64,000 nucleotides of DNA from Bacillus nitratireducens (GTDB lineage Bacteria > Bacillota > Bacilli > Bacillales > Bacillaceae_G). This document shows positions 18,355-26,687 of the stretch, one piece after another. Under the pieces are notes generated by a model. It was not told the origin of the DNA. It did no database searches and saw only the letters and a program-made list of their open reading frames with translations. The stretch's first letter is position 1. Every line of letters starts with the position of its first letter. A program made the position numbers and the translations under genes. The stretch covers positions 124,001-188,000 of the forward strand of contig NZ_MAOC01000051.1 of the NCBI RefSeq assembly GCF_001884135.1, read 5' to 3'.

Positions 18355-18510
18355 TTGAAAACAAAACATATGGAACAGTTATCTACTGAGTTACTCACTG
18401 AGTCTTATTATAAAGCAAAAGAACTAAAATTAAATCCCGACTTCATTTTACTTATAAAACAAGAAATTATTCGGCGCTCGTTAGAGGACAAGCTCGTCAG
18501 ATCTTCTTGA
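18355..18510 (+). CDS. sda: Sda sporulation checkpoint protein
   Basis: 51 residues from TTG 18355 (AGGAGGTGA 6 bases upstream), or 46 residues from the internal ATG 18370. The core [19 protein letters not shown] and [14 protein letters not shown] matches the antiparallel-helix hairpin of Sda, which inhibits histidine kinase KinA when replication initiates or DNA is damaged. It is too short for the ORF list. It is next to yqeG, as in B. subtilis, and preceded by DnaA boxes. Confidence 0.92.
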   Translation: MKTKHMEQLSTELLTESYYKAKELKLNPDFILLIKQEIIRRSLEDKLVRSS

Positions 18511-18541
18511 GTACATATAGATTGCTGATTGACCTGTAAAA

Positions 18542-18563
18542 AGAGCCATCCTGCGATGGCTCT
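18542..18563 (-). terminator. psd terminator (also at the end of sda)
   Basis: AGAGCCATC/GATGGCTCT stem with a 4-base loop, followed on the minus strand by TTTTTAC. There is no T-run on the plus side. Confidence 0.8.
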
Positions 18564-18662
18564 CGAATAAACAAGTACTCCCATCTAGGGGATTTCTTCA
18601 TTAAGCATCTTTGTCCATATTTCTTAATTAGAGCTTCATAAGTATATTATAAAATCTTTTCT

Positions 18663-19451
18663 TTACTTATGAGATAATCGTGTTGCAATTTTTTCGCCCA
18701 GACGCAACTCTTGTCCACTTGTCAATTCCTGCACTACTTCAATCATATCTTTTTCAAATAATAAAACAACTGTTGAACCAAATGTAAAGTATGCCATCTC
18801 TTCACCTTTTTGAACAGTACTTCTTTCATGAAGGAGCTCAATACTATTAACAAACATGGCACCTACTTTTACAAGCGCCATATGTTCACCTTCACTATTT
18901 ACTTCTGTAACAGAGCGATAATTTTTTGACAATGGTTCTTTCCCATACTCCATACCCGCTGCATTTACCGGATATGATTTTCTGCCAAGTACAAATCTTT
19001 CAGTGACAGAGCCAGAGAGCGGACTATGAATACGATGATAATGACTTGGACTCAAATAAATTACCATGTATGTACCGCCTGCATATCGCTTTGCACGCTC
19101 TTCATTACCTAGCATATCCACAATTGAATAACGCTTTCCTTTTATATCAAATGTTTTTGTATCCTCAATAGGACCTTGATCAGCAAAAACACCATCAACA
19201 GGACTAACGATACTCGATGCATCTGCATCAATACTACGCTTTCCTTCTTTTAACCTACGCGTAAATAAATCATGCAATGTTTGATATTCCTTTAAACCCT
19301 TTTCCATCTCATCTTGATTAATTTGAAAAACTTTCGCATACGATGGAATAATGATAGAGCTCAAACGAGATTGTGCAAATTTACGTAATATATAAGAAGT
19401 AAAACGACCATTTGTAAGTTCAATCATAAGTCGATATAATGTACGTCGCAA
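18663..19451 (-). CDS. psd: Phosphatidylserine decarboxylase proenzyme
   Basis: 262 residues. It converts phosphatidylserine to phosphatidylethanolamine at the membrane. The autocleavage site that makes the pyruvoyl group is visible near the C-terminus ([13 protein letters not shown], cleavage before the serine of GST). HRIHSPLSG and [12 protein letters not shown] are also typical. The start is TTG 19451 after TAGGAGG. No pssA is adjacent in this window. Confidence 0.95.
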   Translation of the reverse strand: MRRTLYRLMIELTNGRFTSYILRKFAQSRLSSIIIPSYAKVFQINQDEMEKGLKEYQTLHDLFTRRLKEGKRSIDADASSIVSPVDGVFADQGPIEDTKTFDIKGKRYSIVDMLGNEERAKRYAGGTYMVIYLSPSHYHRIHSPLSGSVTERFVLGRKSYPVNAAGMEYGKEPLSKNYRSVTEVNSEGEHMALVKVGAMFVNSIELLHERSTVQKGEEMAYFTFGSTVVLLFEKDMIEVVQELTSGQELRLGEKIATRLSHK

Positions 19452-19703
19452 ATTACGAAACCTCCTAACCAGTCTATAACTTAAGTTTCTCCTTCTTTTC
19501 TCTCTATATCATATGTAGAATTGGTTCTTATTCCCATATATAGCATGGAGCCGTCTCGTTATACATGAAGAAAAACTAAGTATAATTTTTATTCTTAAAT
19601 TGTTTAGCACCTTCTAATATTACAGATAGAACCCGCCATTTTCAACAGTGAACATGTATTTCTTCTTAGAGCAGCTCGTTTTCTTTCCTTTTTACAGAAG
19701 AAA
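19452..19703. other. Intergenic region psd-sigK
   Basis: About 250 bases without a supported ORF. I see AT-rich sequence and the upstream region of psd, but no convincing promoter, operator or RNA. Confidence 0.5.
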
Positions 19704-19733
19704 AGACAGCCGCTTTTGAAATACGGTTGCCTT
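19704..19733 (-). terminator. sigK terminator
   Basis: GGCAACCG/CGGCTGTC stem with one mismatch and a G-U pair, followed on the minus strand by TTTTC. Moderate quality. Confidence 0.6.
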
Positions 19734-19742
19734 TCCTATACT

Positions 19743-20456
19743 CTATTCTTTCGCTTTCTTCTCTTTCTCAGCCCGCACAAATTCATGGAACATTTTCATT
19801 AAAGCACGCTTTTCAATTCGCGATACGTAGCTTCTTGAAATACCGAGTGCCTTCGCAATCTCCCTCTGTGTTTTCTCTTTATCAAGCCCTAGTCCAAAAC
19901 GCTTCACAATTACTTCTTTCTCTCGTTCGTCTAAAATATCGATATACTCTTTAATCTTTTCTAACTCCATACTAAGCTGAATCATATCAATTACATCTTC
20001 AGATTCTGACTTTAATATATCAATAAGCGATATTTCATTGCCCTCTTTATCTTGCCCGATTGGATCATGAAGTGAAACATCTTTTTTCGTCTTCTTCAGC
20101 ACACGTAAATGCATCAAAATTTCATTTTCGATACAGCGTGCTGCATACGTCGCAAGCTTAGTTCCTTTCCCTGCAGAATAACTCTCGATCGCTTTAATGA
20201 GCCCAATTGTACCAATTGAAATTAAATCTTCTGCATCTTCACCGGTGTTTTCAAATTTCTTAACGATATGAGCTACAAGCCGTAAATTATGTTCAATTAA
20301 AAGATTTCTCGCTTGAGCATCACCTTGCTCCATTAACTCTAAGTACTTTCTCTCATCGTCTGATGATAACGGCTGCGGAAACGCATTGTTCTTCACATAA
20401 GAAACAAAGACAAACACTTCTCGAACCATATATCCAATTGCGGCGAATAGACTCAA
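19743..20456 (-). CDS. sigK: Sporulation sigma factor sigma-K (pro-form, uninterrupted)
   Basis: 237 residues from TTG 20456, chosen because GGCGGAGGTGA lies just upstream and the protein then begins [17 protein letters not shown], the hydrophobic pro-sequence removed by SpoIVFB. Region 2 ([40 protein letters not shown]) and region 4 ([20 protein letters not shown]) are complete. Sigma-K is the last mother-cell sigma factor. In B. subtilis this gene is split by the skin element at the region after ENEIL; here [14 protein letters not shown] is continuous. Confidence 0.95.
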
Positions 20457-20769
20457 ACCTTTCACCTCCGCCAAAATAGTGGTCTTTATTATGTGTATGT
20501 GGGCGTGAGGTTGTTTGTGTCTGTACGATATAAATATGGAATCCTTAGCTTTTTGTCGAACGAAATAAATCTTTCATACCTTGAATGACTTTTCCAATGC
20601 ATTACAAATTGTAGCAATAATTTTTATTTACAAAAAAAAGACAAAAAACTGAAACAATTAGTTCATACGAATTTCACATGAATCTATTACTATAGGAATT
20701 GTACATAGTGAACTTACTAACAACTGCGTTTATTAATATATAAAATTTCATTTGAAAGGAGTTGAAAAG
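20457..20769. other. Intergenic region upstream of sigK
   Basis: 313 bases. On the minus strand CATACACA (20499-20492) resembles a sigma-E -10 element upstream of sigK, unverified. The right half should hold the promoter for the plus-strand peptide and alarmone synthetase; TATAAAAT about 30 bases before the peptide's ribosome binding site is the best -10 candidate. Nothing else is recognised. Confidence 0.4.
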
Positions 20770-20841
20770 ATGAAAACTAAATATCGCTTTATGATCTCAT
20801 CATTTGCTGCTTGCGCCTACATGATTTGGTGTTTAGTATAA
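20770..20841 (+). CDS. Possible 23-residue hydrophobic peptide
   Basis: ATG 20770 is preceded by AAAGGAGTTGAAAAG, a strong ribosome binding site at good spacing. The peptide starts MKTKYRF and has a hydrophobic body (MISSFAACAYMIWCLV). It is too short for the ORF list. It lies 40 bases before the small alarmone synthetase and probably on the same transcript. I do not recognise it; it could be a small membrane peptide, a leader peptide or a signal peptide. Confidence 0.5.
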   Translation: MKTKYRFMISSFAACAYMIWCLV

Positions 20842-20881
20842 TAACAACTTCACTTGTAAATAAGAAAAGGTGTGTATAGAA

Positions 20882-21532
20882 ATGGAATATAACCAATCAA
20901 CAGTTAACTACTGGAAAGCTTTTGTATTACCTTATACATTCGCTTTAGAAGAGTTAAAAACTAAATTTGAAATTATGAACCGGGAAGCTCAATTTTTAGA
21001 AGACTACAACCCGTTTGAACATATAAAAACAAGACTTAAACAACCCGAAAGTATCATTAGGAAGCTTGAGCGTAAAAACTTATCACCAACAGTTGAAAAT
21101 GCTCAAACACAATTACAAGATATTATTGGCATCCGTATTACATGTTGCTTTGTAGAAGATATTTACCATTTAAAAGAAGTTATTGAAAATCGTGGAGATA
21201 TGGAAATTGTAGAAGTAAAAGATTATATTGCTAATCCAAAAGGAAATGGCTATAAAAGTTTACACATGATAATAAAATATCCATTGTCACTAAATTCTGG
21301 TACGAAAGATGTCTTTGCAGAAATTCAATTACGTACTCTTGCCATGGACTTTTGGGCAAGTTTAGAACATAAACTTTACTACAAATATGAAGGAAACATA
21401 CCTGACTATTTGAGGGATGAACTACACGATGCTGCTATGAAAGCTGAAGATCTTGATAATAAGATGGCAACAATCCGTCAAGATATTGATGACATTGAAG
21501 CATGTTCAAATCAAATTTTATTACCACTATAA
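20882..21532 (+). CDS. RelP/YwaC-type small alarmone synthetase (GTP pyrophosphokinase)
   Basis: 216 residues from ATG 20882 (AAAAGGTG upstream). A single RelA/SpoT synthetase domain without hydrolase or regulatory domains. Typical motifs: [42 protein letters not shown] and AEIQLRTLAMDFWASLEHKLYYK. The start (YTFALEELKTKFEIMNREAQF) is closer to YwaC/SAS2 than to YjbM/SAS1 as I recall those sequences. It makes (p)ppGpp from ATP and GDP/GTP. Its place beside sigK and after a tiny hydrophobic ORF is noteworthy. Confidence 0.9.
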   Translation: MEYNQSTVNYWKAFVLPYTFALEELKTKFEIMNREAQFLEDYNPFEHIKTRLKQPESIIRKLERKNLSPTVENAQTQLQDIIGIRITCCFVEDIYHLKEVIENRGDMEIVEVKDYIANPKGNGYKSLHMIIKYPLSLNSGTKDVFAEIQLRTLAMDFWASLEHKLYYKYEGNIPDYLRDELHDAAMKAEDLDNKMATIRQDIDDIEACSNQILLPL

Positions 21533-21561
21533 AAAGGTTCTCTTTTATGAGAACCTTTTTT
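21532..21561 (+). terminator. Terminator of the alarmone synthetase gene
   Basis: AAAAGGTTCTC/GAGAACCTTTT stem with a 6-base loop, followed by TT. Confidence 0.9.
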
Positions 21562-21583
21562 ATCCCGATTGGTGAAGGCTAAT

Positions 21584-21617
21584 AATCAGTGGGGTATGGA
21601 CAATTCCCCCACTGATT
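21584..21617 (-). terminator. Inverted repeat after the minus-strand lipoprotein gene
   Basis: AATCAGTGGGG/CCCCACTGATT, 11 bp perfect stem with a 12-base loop, 12 bases past the lipoprotein stop. No T-run follows, so it may be a 3' stabilising hairpin or a weak terminator. Confidence 0.5.
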
Positions 21618-21628
21618 AAAGTTTCACT

Positions 21629-22093
21629 TTATTTCTTCTCTATCGTACGAACCTCTTCAATCTTCCACCCTTCTTCTTCTTTTCCAAGTGCGTACTGTAC
21701 TCTTTTCTGAAGAGTAACTCCTCCATCTACTTCTTTTTCCTCCGTTTCAACAATAACAAGCCCCTCCTTAAGAACTTTCATATTCATATGTTCCAATTCA
21801 ATTTTCTTACTCCCTTTTTGAAAAGCTGCTTCTTTTTGTGTTCTTAAGTCTTCAGCACTAGGCATCTTCTTTGAAAACAACTCCATATGTTCAGCAAGAT
21901 TTTTTTCATTCGTCGTCCGTACAAATGCCTCAATAACATCTTGAATGGATTTCTCTTCTTCTTTCGTTATATGTACCTTTTCCTCAGTTTTTTTAGCAGA
22001 TTTTTGTTCTATATTATTCCCTTGAGATTGACATCCAACTAGCAATAATACGAATACTAGAAGGAATCTTAATTTCCCTAAAAAAATTCTCAT
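21629..22093 (-). CDS. Small lipoprotein of unknown function
   Basis: 154 residues from ATG 22093 (AGGAGATGGAAAG upstream); the longer frame has no site. There is a lipoprotein signal with lipobox LLVGC, lipidated at C21. A charged coiled region and then an NTF2-like segment (IQDVIEAFVRTTNEKNLAEHMELFS ... YALGKEEEGWKIEEVRTIEKK) follow. The last part looks like a SnoaL/DUF4440-type nuclear-transport-factor fold, inferred only from pattern. It lies 55 bases after phoA with a terminator hairpin in between. Confidence 0.75.
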   Translation of the reverse strand: MRIFLGKLRFLLVFVLLLVGCQSQGNNIEQKSAKKTEEKVHITKEEEKSIQDVIEAFVRTTNEKNLAEHMELFSKKMPSAEDLRTQKEAAFQKGSKKIELEHMNMKVLKEGLVIVETEEKEVDGGVTLQKRVQYALGKEEEGWKIEEVRTIEKK

Positions 22094-22113
22094 CTTTCCA
22101 TCTCCTAAAAAGA

Positions 22114-22138
22114 AAAGTGAGGCATTTCGCCTCACTTT
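22114..22138 (-). terminator. phoA terminator
   Basis: AAAGTGAGGC/GCCTCACTTT, 10-bp stem with a 5-base loop, followed on the minus strand by TCTTTTTAGG. The lipoprotein gene's ribosome binding site starts directly after it. Confidence 0.85.
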
Positions 22139-22147
22139 AGTTTATAA

Positions 22148-23533
22148 TTAGCGTCTTCCTTTATTTGGATCGCCGCCGCCAACAATGTCAAAGACACGTT
22201 TCGCTATATTTGTATTCTCTTGAACGCCAGAGAATAAGTATTTACCTGGTCCGAATGCATATACGTTCACATCTTCACCTGTATGTCCACCTGTTGTCCA
22301 ACCTGTAACTGAACGCTTATTGAAGATATCTTCAATTGCATTATCAATCTTTGTTACATCTTTTGATGGAGCGATATCATTTACAGCTTTAATTTCTTCT
22401 GGTGTTAATTGTAGATCAATATACTTTTTCAATGTTTCTTCTACATTTGCACCTTTTACAATCTCATTTGCCATAAAGTCTGGCGTACGTTTCGCAGCTT
22501 TAATCGGATCTACTTTAAAGTTATACTCACCATTCGCACCTAAAGATAATCCGCCAGTAGCATGGTCTGCAGTTGCAACAACTAATGTGTTCTTATCTTT
22601 TTTTGCAAACTCAATTGCTGCTTTAAACGCTTTTTCGAAGTCTTCCATTTCACTCATTGCACCGACAATATCATTATCATGTCCAGCCCAATCAATTTGA
22701 CTACCTTCGACCATTAAGAAGAAACCATTTTTATTTTTGTTCAAGCGTTCAATTGCTGTATTTGTCATCTCTTCTAATGAAGGTGTTTTATCAGTACGGT
22801 CAATCATTTTGTCTAAACCACCTGGTGCAAATAAACCAAGAACTTGATCACTTTTATCATTTAATAATTGATTACGATCTGTTACATAACTATAACCAGA
22901 CTTCTTAAATTCTTCTGTAAGATTGCGGTCTTTTCTAACAAAGTTATTTACGCCACCGCCAAGCATCACATCTATTTTATGCTTACCTTTAATTTTCTCA
23001 TCAAAGTAATCATTTGCAATTGCGTCCATATTTTTACGACTAATATCATGTGCACCGAATGCAGCTGGTGTTGCATGCGTAATTTCAGAAGTTGCAACGA
23101 GTCCCGTTGACTTCCCTTTTTCTTTCGCTTGCTCAAGCACTGTTTTCACTTCAGCTTTATCATTATCTACTGCAATAGCTGCATTATATGTTTTTATACC
23201 TGCTGACATCGCAGTAGCTGCCGATGCAGAGTCTGTAATATTTTCATGTTCATCTTCTGGATATGTTTTTTGTGTTCCTACAAGATGCTTATCGAATTCT
23301 GTAGATTCCATTTCAAATGTTTTTGGATTATCTTTCATATAACGATGAGCTGTCATATATGAAGGCCCCATACCGTCCCCAATTAATACAATGACATTTT
23401 TAATTTTTGCATTGTTTCCGTTCTCATCTGCATTAACCTCACTAGAACGCGTAAAATTCCATGTTGCTACCGAAGTAACTGCTAACGACGCCACAACTGC
23501 AAATGGCCATGCTTTTTTTACAAACTTTTTCAC
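22148..23533 (-). CDS. Secreted alkaline phosphatase
   Basis: 461 residues with an N-terminal signal (MKKFVKKAWPFAVVASLAV, cleavage probably before about residue 36, NADE). Alkaline phosphatase signatures: VIVLIGDGMG-type metal site (VLIGDGMGPSY), nucleophile serine in ITDSASAATAMSAG, HATPAAFGAH, VEGSQIDWAGHDND, TADHATGGL and GGHTGEDV. It resembles PhoA/PhoB of Bacillus. A PhoP-type box lies upstream, so induction by phosphate starvation is expected. Confidence 0.95.
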   Translation of the reverse strand: MKKFVKKAWPFAVVASLAVTSVATWNFTRSSEVNADENGNNAKIKNVIVLIGDGMGPSYMTAHRYMKDNPKTFEMESTEFDKHLVGTQKTYPEDEHENITDSASAATAMSAGIKTYNAAIAVDNDKAEVKTVLEQAKEKGKSTGLVATSEITHATPAAFGAHDISRKNMDAIANDYFDEKIKGKHKIDVMLGGGVNNFVRKDRNLTEEFKKSGYSYVTDRNQLLNDKSDQVLGLFAPGGLDKMIDRTDKTPSLEEMTNTAIERLNKNKNGFFLMVEGSQIDWAGHDNDIVGAMSEMEDFEKAFKAAIEFAKKDKNTLVVATADHATGGLSLGANGEYNFKVDPIKAAKRTPDFMANEIVKGANVEETLKKYIDLQLTPEEIKAVNDIAPSKDVTKIDNAIEDIFNKRSVTGWTTGGHTGEDVNVYAFGPGKYLFSGVQENTNIAKRVFDIVGGGDPNKGRR

Positions 23534-23589
23534 TGTCTTGTCCCCCTAATTAGGTTATTCATTTCCCACTATTAAATTTAATAGAAGAC

Positions 23590-23638
23590 TGTTAAGAGAA
23601 AATGAGTTATATGTAAATTTTTTGTTAACTTATGTAAA
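23590..23638 (-). promoter_or_regulatory. Pho box upstream of the alkaline phosphatase gene
   Basis: On the minus strand hexamers TTTACA (23638-23633), TTAACA (23628-23623), TTTACA (23617-23612) and TTAACA (23595-23590) lie at 10-11 base steps, with one weak position (about 23601). This is the TT(A/T)ACA repeat bound by PhoP. A TATTAA -10 (23583-23578) follows at once. Confidence 0.85.
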
Positions 23639-23802
23639 TTTCAGTTATAATTTGTATAAGTTTGTCTTTTCATATCAAGCATACTCCCCTTTACAAAGAT
23701 AAATATAAACATGTTGGATTTCTTTTAATACGAACCTATTATTTTACATTTCGTAATATTATTCTTATTTTTTCTAATTTAAATAGAAATATGGTGAACT
23801 TT

Positions 23803-24642
23803 ATGAAAACAGTAAAACTAGACGAATCTTTCATTCCATCCTTACTCTCTCTTTGCGAATCAGTTGGGTGGTTACAGCATGCGAGTTTTATGAAAGAGCA
23901 ATTCCATATGTACCTTTCCATTGGCACAGTTTTTGGCTATGTGCATGAGAATAAACTTATTGCAGCGGGCGGGGTCTTTTCATTTGCCCCTGGATTTTCT
24001 TCTATCGGTATGTTAATCGTGCATCCTGATTTTCAAAGAAAAGGAATTGGCCGTATTTTGTTAAACAATAGCTTAAAAGTAATTCACCCATCGCTCCCTA
24101 TTACGCTCATTGCAACAAAAGCTGGCGAACCCTTATATGAATCTTATGGATTTCAATCAATAACAACCATTCATCGTTTCGAAAAACAAGCGACTTACAA
24201 AAATACAAATTTTGTTCCCATAAAACAAATTCAGCAGACTGATGCTCAATCTCTAATTTCTCTTGATCAAACTGCGACTGGTGCAGATCGTTCTAAGCTT
24301 TATTTATCACTACTATCGAGAGCAACTTACTCCTTTAAAATAGAGCGGGATAATCAAATAGATGCTTTTGCTTTATGCATACAAAAAGGAGATGTACTAT
24401 GTATCACTCCACTTATTTCAAAAAAAGAAAAAGACGCTATTCAATTATTAGAAATGATTTGTAAATCCTGGAATGGGACGATACGCATTGATGTTCCCCA
24501 TTCACAATTTATTTTTCGCCAATTTCTTCAAACAGCAAATTTCCATGAAACACTTCTTTCACCTCTTATGATAAAAAATGGGGATCAACTTCCTGGAAAT
24601 CGTAATATGCTATTTGCTATGATAGATGCAGCGTTATGTTAG
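23803..24642 (+). CDS. GNAT family N-acetyltransferase
   Basis: 279 residues from ATG 23803; the upstream extension to 23662 crosses the promoter region and lacks a site, though ATG 23791 is another option. The first half is a GNAT domain with the acetyl-CoA loop HPDFQRKGIGRILLN and LYESYGF. The second half (from about residue 150) is a degenerate second GNAT-like domain, as in two-domain family members. The substrate is unknown. It shares its upstream region with the Pho box and runs into the next gene with a 15-base gap. Confidence 0.85.
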   Translation: MKTVKLDESFIPSLLSLCESVGWLQHASFMKEQFHMYLSIGTVFGYVHENKLIAAGGVFSFAPGFSSIGMLIVHPDFQRKGIGRILLNNSLKVIHPSLPITLIATKAGEPLYESYGFQSITTIHRFEKQATYKNTNFVPIKQIQQTDAQSLISLDQTATGADRSKLYLSLLSRATYSFKIERDNQIDAFALCIQKGDVLCITPLISKKEKDAIQLLEMICKSWNGTIRIDVPHSQFIFRQFLQTANFHETLLSPLMIKNGDQLPGNRNMLFAMIDAALC

Positions 24643-24657
24643 AAAGGGGACACCTAA

Positions 24658-25542
24658 TTGAAGCGATTTAGCTATTTTATGGTAGGTTGTCTTACTCTTA
24701 CACTATTAGTAGGATGTAGTGCAGCAGAAAAGCCAGTAGAACAAGTAAAACAAGTTAAAAATACACTTACAGCGAAACTAGCTACCGAGGAAAAAATGGT
24801 AGAGATAGATGGTCAAACGATTTACTTTAAAAAGATTGGTGATAAAAAACCACCTTTACTTATGATCCATGGATTTGGAGGATCATCCGATGGTTTTCAA
24901 AAAATTTACTCCGATTTAGCAAAAGATCATACGATTATTTCTGTTGATGCTTTAGGATTCGGACGTTCCTCTAAGCCGATGGATTTTTATTATTCTTTCC
25001 CAACTCATGCAAATTTGTATTATAAGCTAATGAAAAAACTAGGATATGAATCATTCGCAATACTGGGACATTCGATGGGGGGAGAAATTTCTCTTAATTT
25101 AACATATTTATACCCTGAAGCGGTTACCCACCTTATTTTAACTGATGCTACAGGCGGCCCTCATACGCTCGTTAATAAACAAGGTTCACAAAAACCAAAG
25201 TTGTCGACTGATTTAAGTACCGTTTCTTCTATTGCAGATTATGATGAGAGCAAAGTTAAATTCAAGCGTAATGATGAAGAGCACTATAATAAAATGAAAT
25301 TATGGCCTAGACGTCTTCAAATCAATGCAAATGAAATTAAACAACCAACTTTAATTATATGGGGAAGAAATGATAGTAGCGTTTCTTGGAAAGAGGGAGA
25401 AACTTATCATCAATTCTTAAAAAATAGTACTTTCCATATTATCGAAAAAGGTTATCACGCACCATTTCGTCAAGAGCCACAAGAATTTGTAGGGTATGTA
25501 AAAGATTTCTTCGAGAAAAATCCTATAAGTGCTGAAAAATAA
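24658..25542 (+). CDS. Alpha/beta hydrolase lipoprotein
   Basis: 294 residues from TTG 24658 (GGGGACAC upstream). The lipoprotein signal ends in LLVGC with C20, so it is tethered outside the membrane. Hydrolase features: oxyanion HGFGGSSDGF, nucleophile elbow GHSMGGE (S139), acid in IIWGRNDSSV and histidine in EKGYHAPFR. This is a complete triad of the alpha/beta hydrolase fold, and the substrate is unknown. It is in an operon with the GNAT gene. Confidence 0.88.
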   Translation: MKRFSYFMVGCLTLTLLVGCSAAEKPVEQVKQVKNTLTAKLATEEKMVEIDGQTIYFKKIGDKKPPLLMIHGFGGSSDGFQKIYSDLAKDHTIISVDALGFGRSSKPMDFYYSFPTHANLYYKLMKKLGYESFAILGHSMGGEISLNLTYLYPEAVTHLILTDATGGPHTLVNKQGSQKPKLSTDLSTVSSIADYDESKVKFKRNDEEHYNKMKLWPRRLQINANEIKQPTLIIWGRNDSSVSWKEGETYHQFLKNSTFHIIEKGYHAPFRQEPQEFVGYVKDFFEKNPISAEK

Positions 25543-25573
25543 ACGGGTATCTCATGTTGAGATACCCGTTTTC
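25542..25573 (+). terminator. Bidirectional terminator
   Basis: AACGGGTATCTCA/TGAGATACCCGTT, 13-bp stem with a 3-base loop, followed by TTT. It also faces the DoxX gene on the minus strand. Confidence 0.9.
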
Positions 25574-25578
25574 ATATA

Positions 25579-26079
25579 TTAAGCAGCTTGCTTTTGGCGT
25601 TTTTGAGTTTTTGATCCTAGTACTTTTGGAATAATGAAGCCATCAACTCCAATTTTCCCAGCATTCATACCAGAAACAAGAACGAACATCGATAAAATAA
25701 CCATTTCAGGGTTCACACCAATTGACCCACTAAACATATAGGAAAAGTTCATTAGAAGGCCGAAAAAGACCGCTGTTTTTGTTAAACAGCCTACAATTAA
25801 ACCAATTCCGACTAAAATTTCTCCCCACGTCACAAGTGTATTAAATAAATCAACGTTTGGAATTGCAAAATCTTGTAAAAATGATGCCCACCAAGATTGA
25901 ACAGCTGGTTGTGCTCCTTTAGATTTTTCAATTGCACCTTGTAAATAACCAGTTGCATCGAATCCTTTTCCTTGTAGTTTACCGATTCCAGCCATTACCC
26001 ATGTGTAACCAAGATACACTCGAACTATCGCTAATACAAAAGAAACTGCTTTGTTTTCTCTTAAAAATTGAATAATCAT
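25579..26079 (-). CDS. DoxX family membrane protein
   Basis: 166 residues with four hydrophobic segments. The DoxX start pattern VLAIVRVYLGYTWVMAGIGKLQGKGFDATGYL is clear, then WGEILVGIGLIVGCLTKTAVFFG and a basic tail. DoxX proteins partner with redox and thiol-stress enzymes; no specific reaction can be assigned. It starts at ATG 26079 after AGGAGG. Its upstream region has repeated GTAACT/AGTTAC-like elements (about 26107-26145) that could be an operator. Confidence 0.85.
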   Translation of the reverse strand: MIIQFLRENKAVSFVLAIVRVYLGYTWVMAGIGKLQGKGFDATGYLQGAIEKSKGAQPAVQSWWASFLQDFAIPNVDLFNTLVTWGEILVGIGLIVGCLTKTAVFFGLLMNFSYMFSGSIGVNPEMVILSMFVLVSGMNAGKIGVDGFIIPKVLGSKTQKRQKQAA

Positions 26080-26252
26080 ATCTTCCTCCTAAAGTTGTAA
26101 TTAAGTCAGTTACAGATAATATAATAACATTAGTTACTTACTTTTGAAATGTTAATTATGAATAATTTGTGACATACATAAAAACATTAAATACTAACGT
26201 TTATATAGTAACTTTTATTACCCGTAAAAACTTGAACATATCATACCACAAG

Positions 26253-26267
26253 TGATAATCATTTTCA
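26253..26267. promoter_or_regulatory. Orphan Fur-box-like site
   Basis: TGATAATCATTTTCA matches the 7-1-7 Fur consensus TGATAATNATTATCA with one mismatch. The nearest start downstream on either strand is the DoxX gene, 174 bases away. Confidence 0.55.
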
Positions 26268-26298
26268 TTGAAGAAAATGTAAAAAAAATGTGAGTTAA

Positions 26299-26342
26299 AT
26301 GTGAAACGCATTCATTCGAATATAGAACAAATGCGTTTCATG
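26299..26342. repeat. Long inverted repeat in the intergenic region
   Basis: TGAAACGCATT and its exact complement AATGCGTTTCA, separated by about 20 bases; no T-run. It could be a protein site or an RNA hairpin. The sequence 26100-26400 holds no supportable gene. Confidence 0.5.
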
Positions 26343-26405
26343 TTGCTTATATACTCGAAATGTACATGTCTCCTCATCGATTAATCTCGCTTCTCGAACA
26401 GCTTC

Positions 26406-26672
26406 TCATAACGTTTTGTTATGGTTAATAAGCCTGTAAAATAAGCGTATTGTAAACATAAGTGCTAAATTTCCACCTACATAATCTATCGATCTAACAT
26501 ACGATTTTGCATCATTATGCAAAATCGATTCTACTAGCTTCAGCTCCCCAAACTTACACCAATCGTTTACAATATGTATAATATGCAATTCTGCATATTA
26601 CTTAATTTTCGCTACGCCAAAGTATACCCTCTGCTCATTTAAGTCGTACACATTTCTCCCTAACTCTTCCAT
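26406..26672 (-). pseudogene. Small gene split by an in-frame stop (possible pseudogene)
   Basis: ATG 26672 has an excellent site (ATAGGAGGGGGG) and encodes 24 residues (MEELGRNVYDLNEQRVYFGV...) up to TAA at 26600-26598. The same frame then stays open for another 63 codons (containing NDWCKFGELKLVESILH) to TGA at 26406. Read through, it would be about 88 codons. I recognise neither part. It follows the histidine phosphatase gene in operon-like spacing. Alternatives: a real 24-residue peptide with a chance ORF behind it. A strong hairpin (26502-26527) lies inside the second part. Confidence 0.4.
26502..26527. repeat. Perfect hairpin inside the split ORF
   Basis: CGATTTTGCAT/ATGCAAAATCG, 11-bp perfect stem with a 4-base loop. 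No T-run on either strand, so not a standard terminator. Confidence 0.6.
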
Positions 26673-26687
26673 TACAAATCCCCCCTC

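Noticed and set aside
18173-18358. 61-codon plus-strand ORF between yqeG and sda
   Set aside because: It lies over the DnaA boxes, has an atypical composition with no ribosome binding site, and ends at the sda start region.
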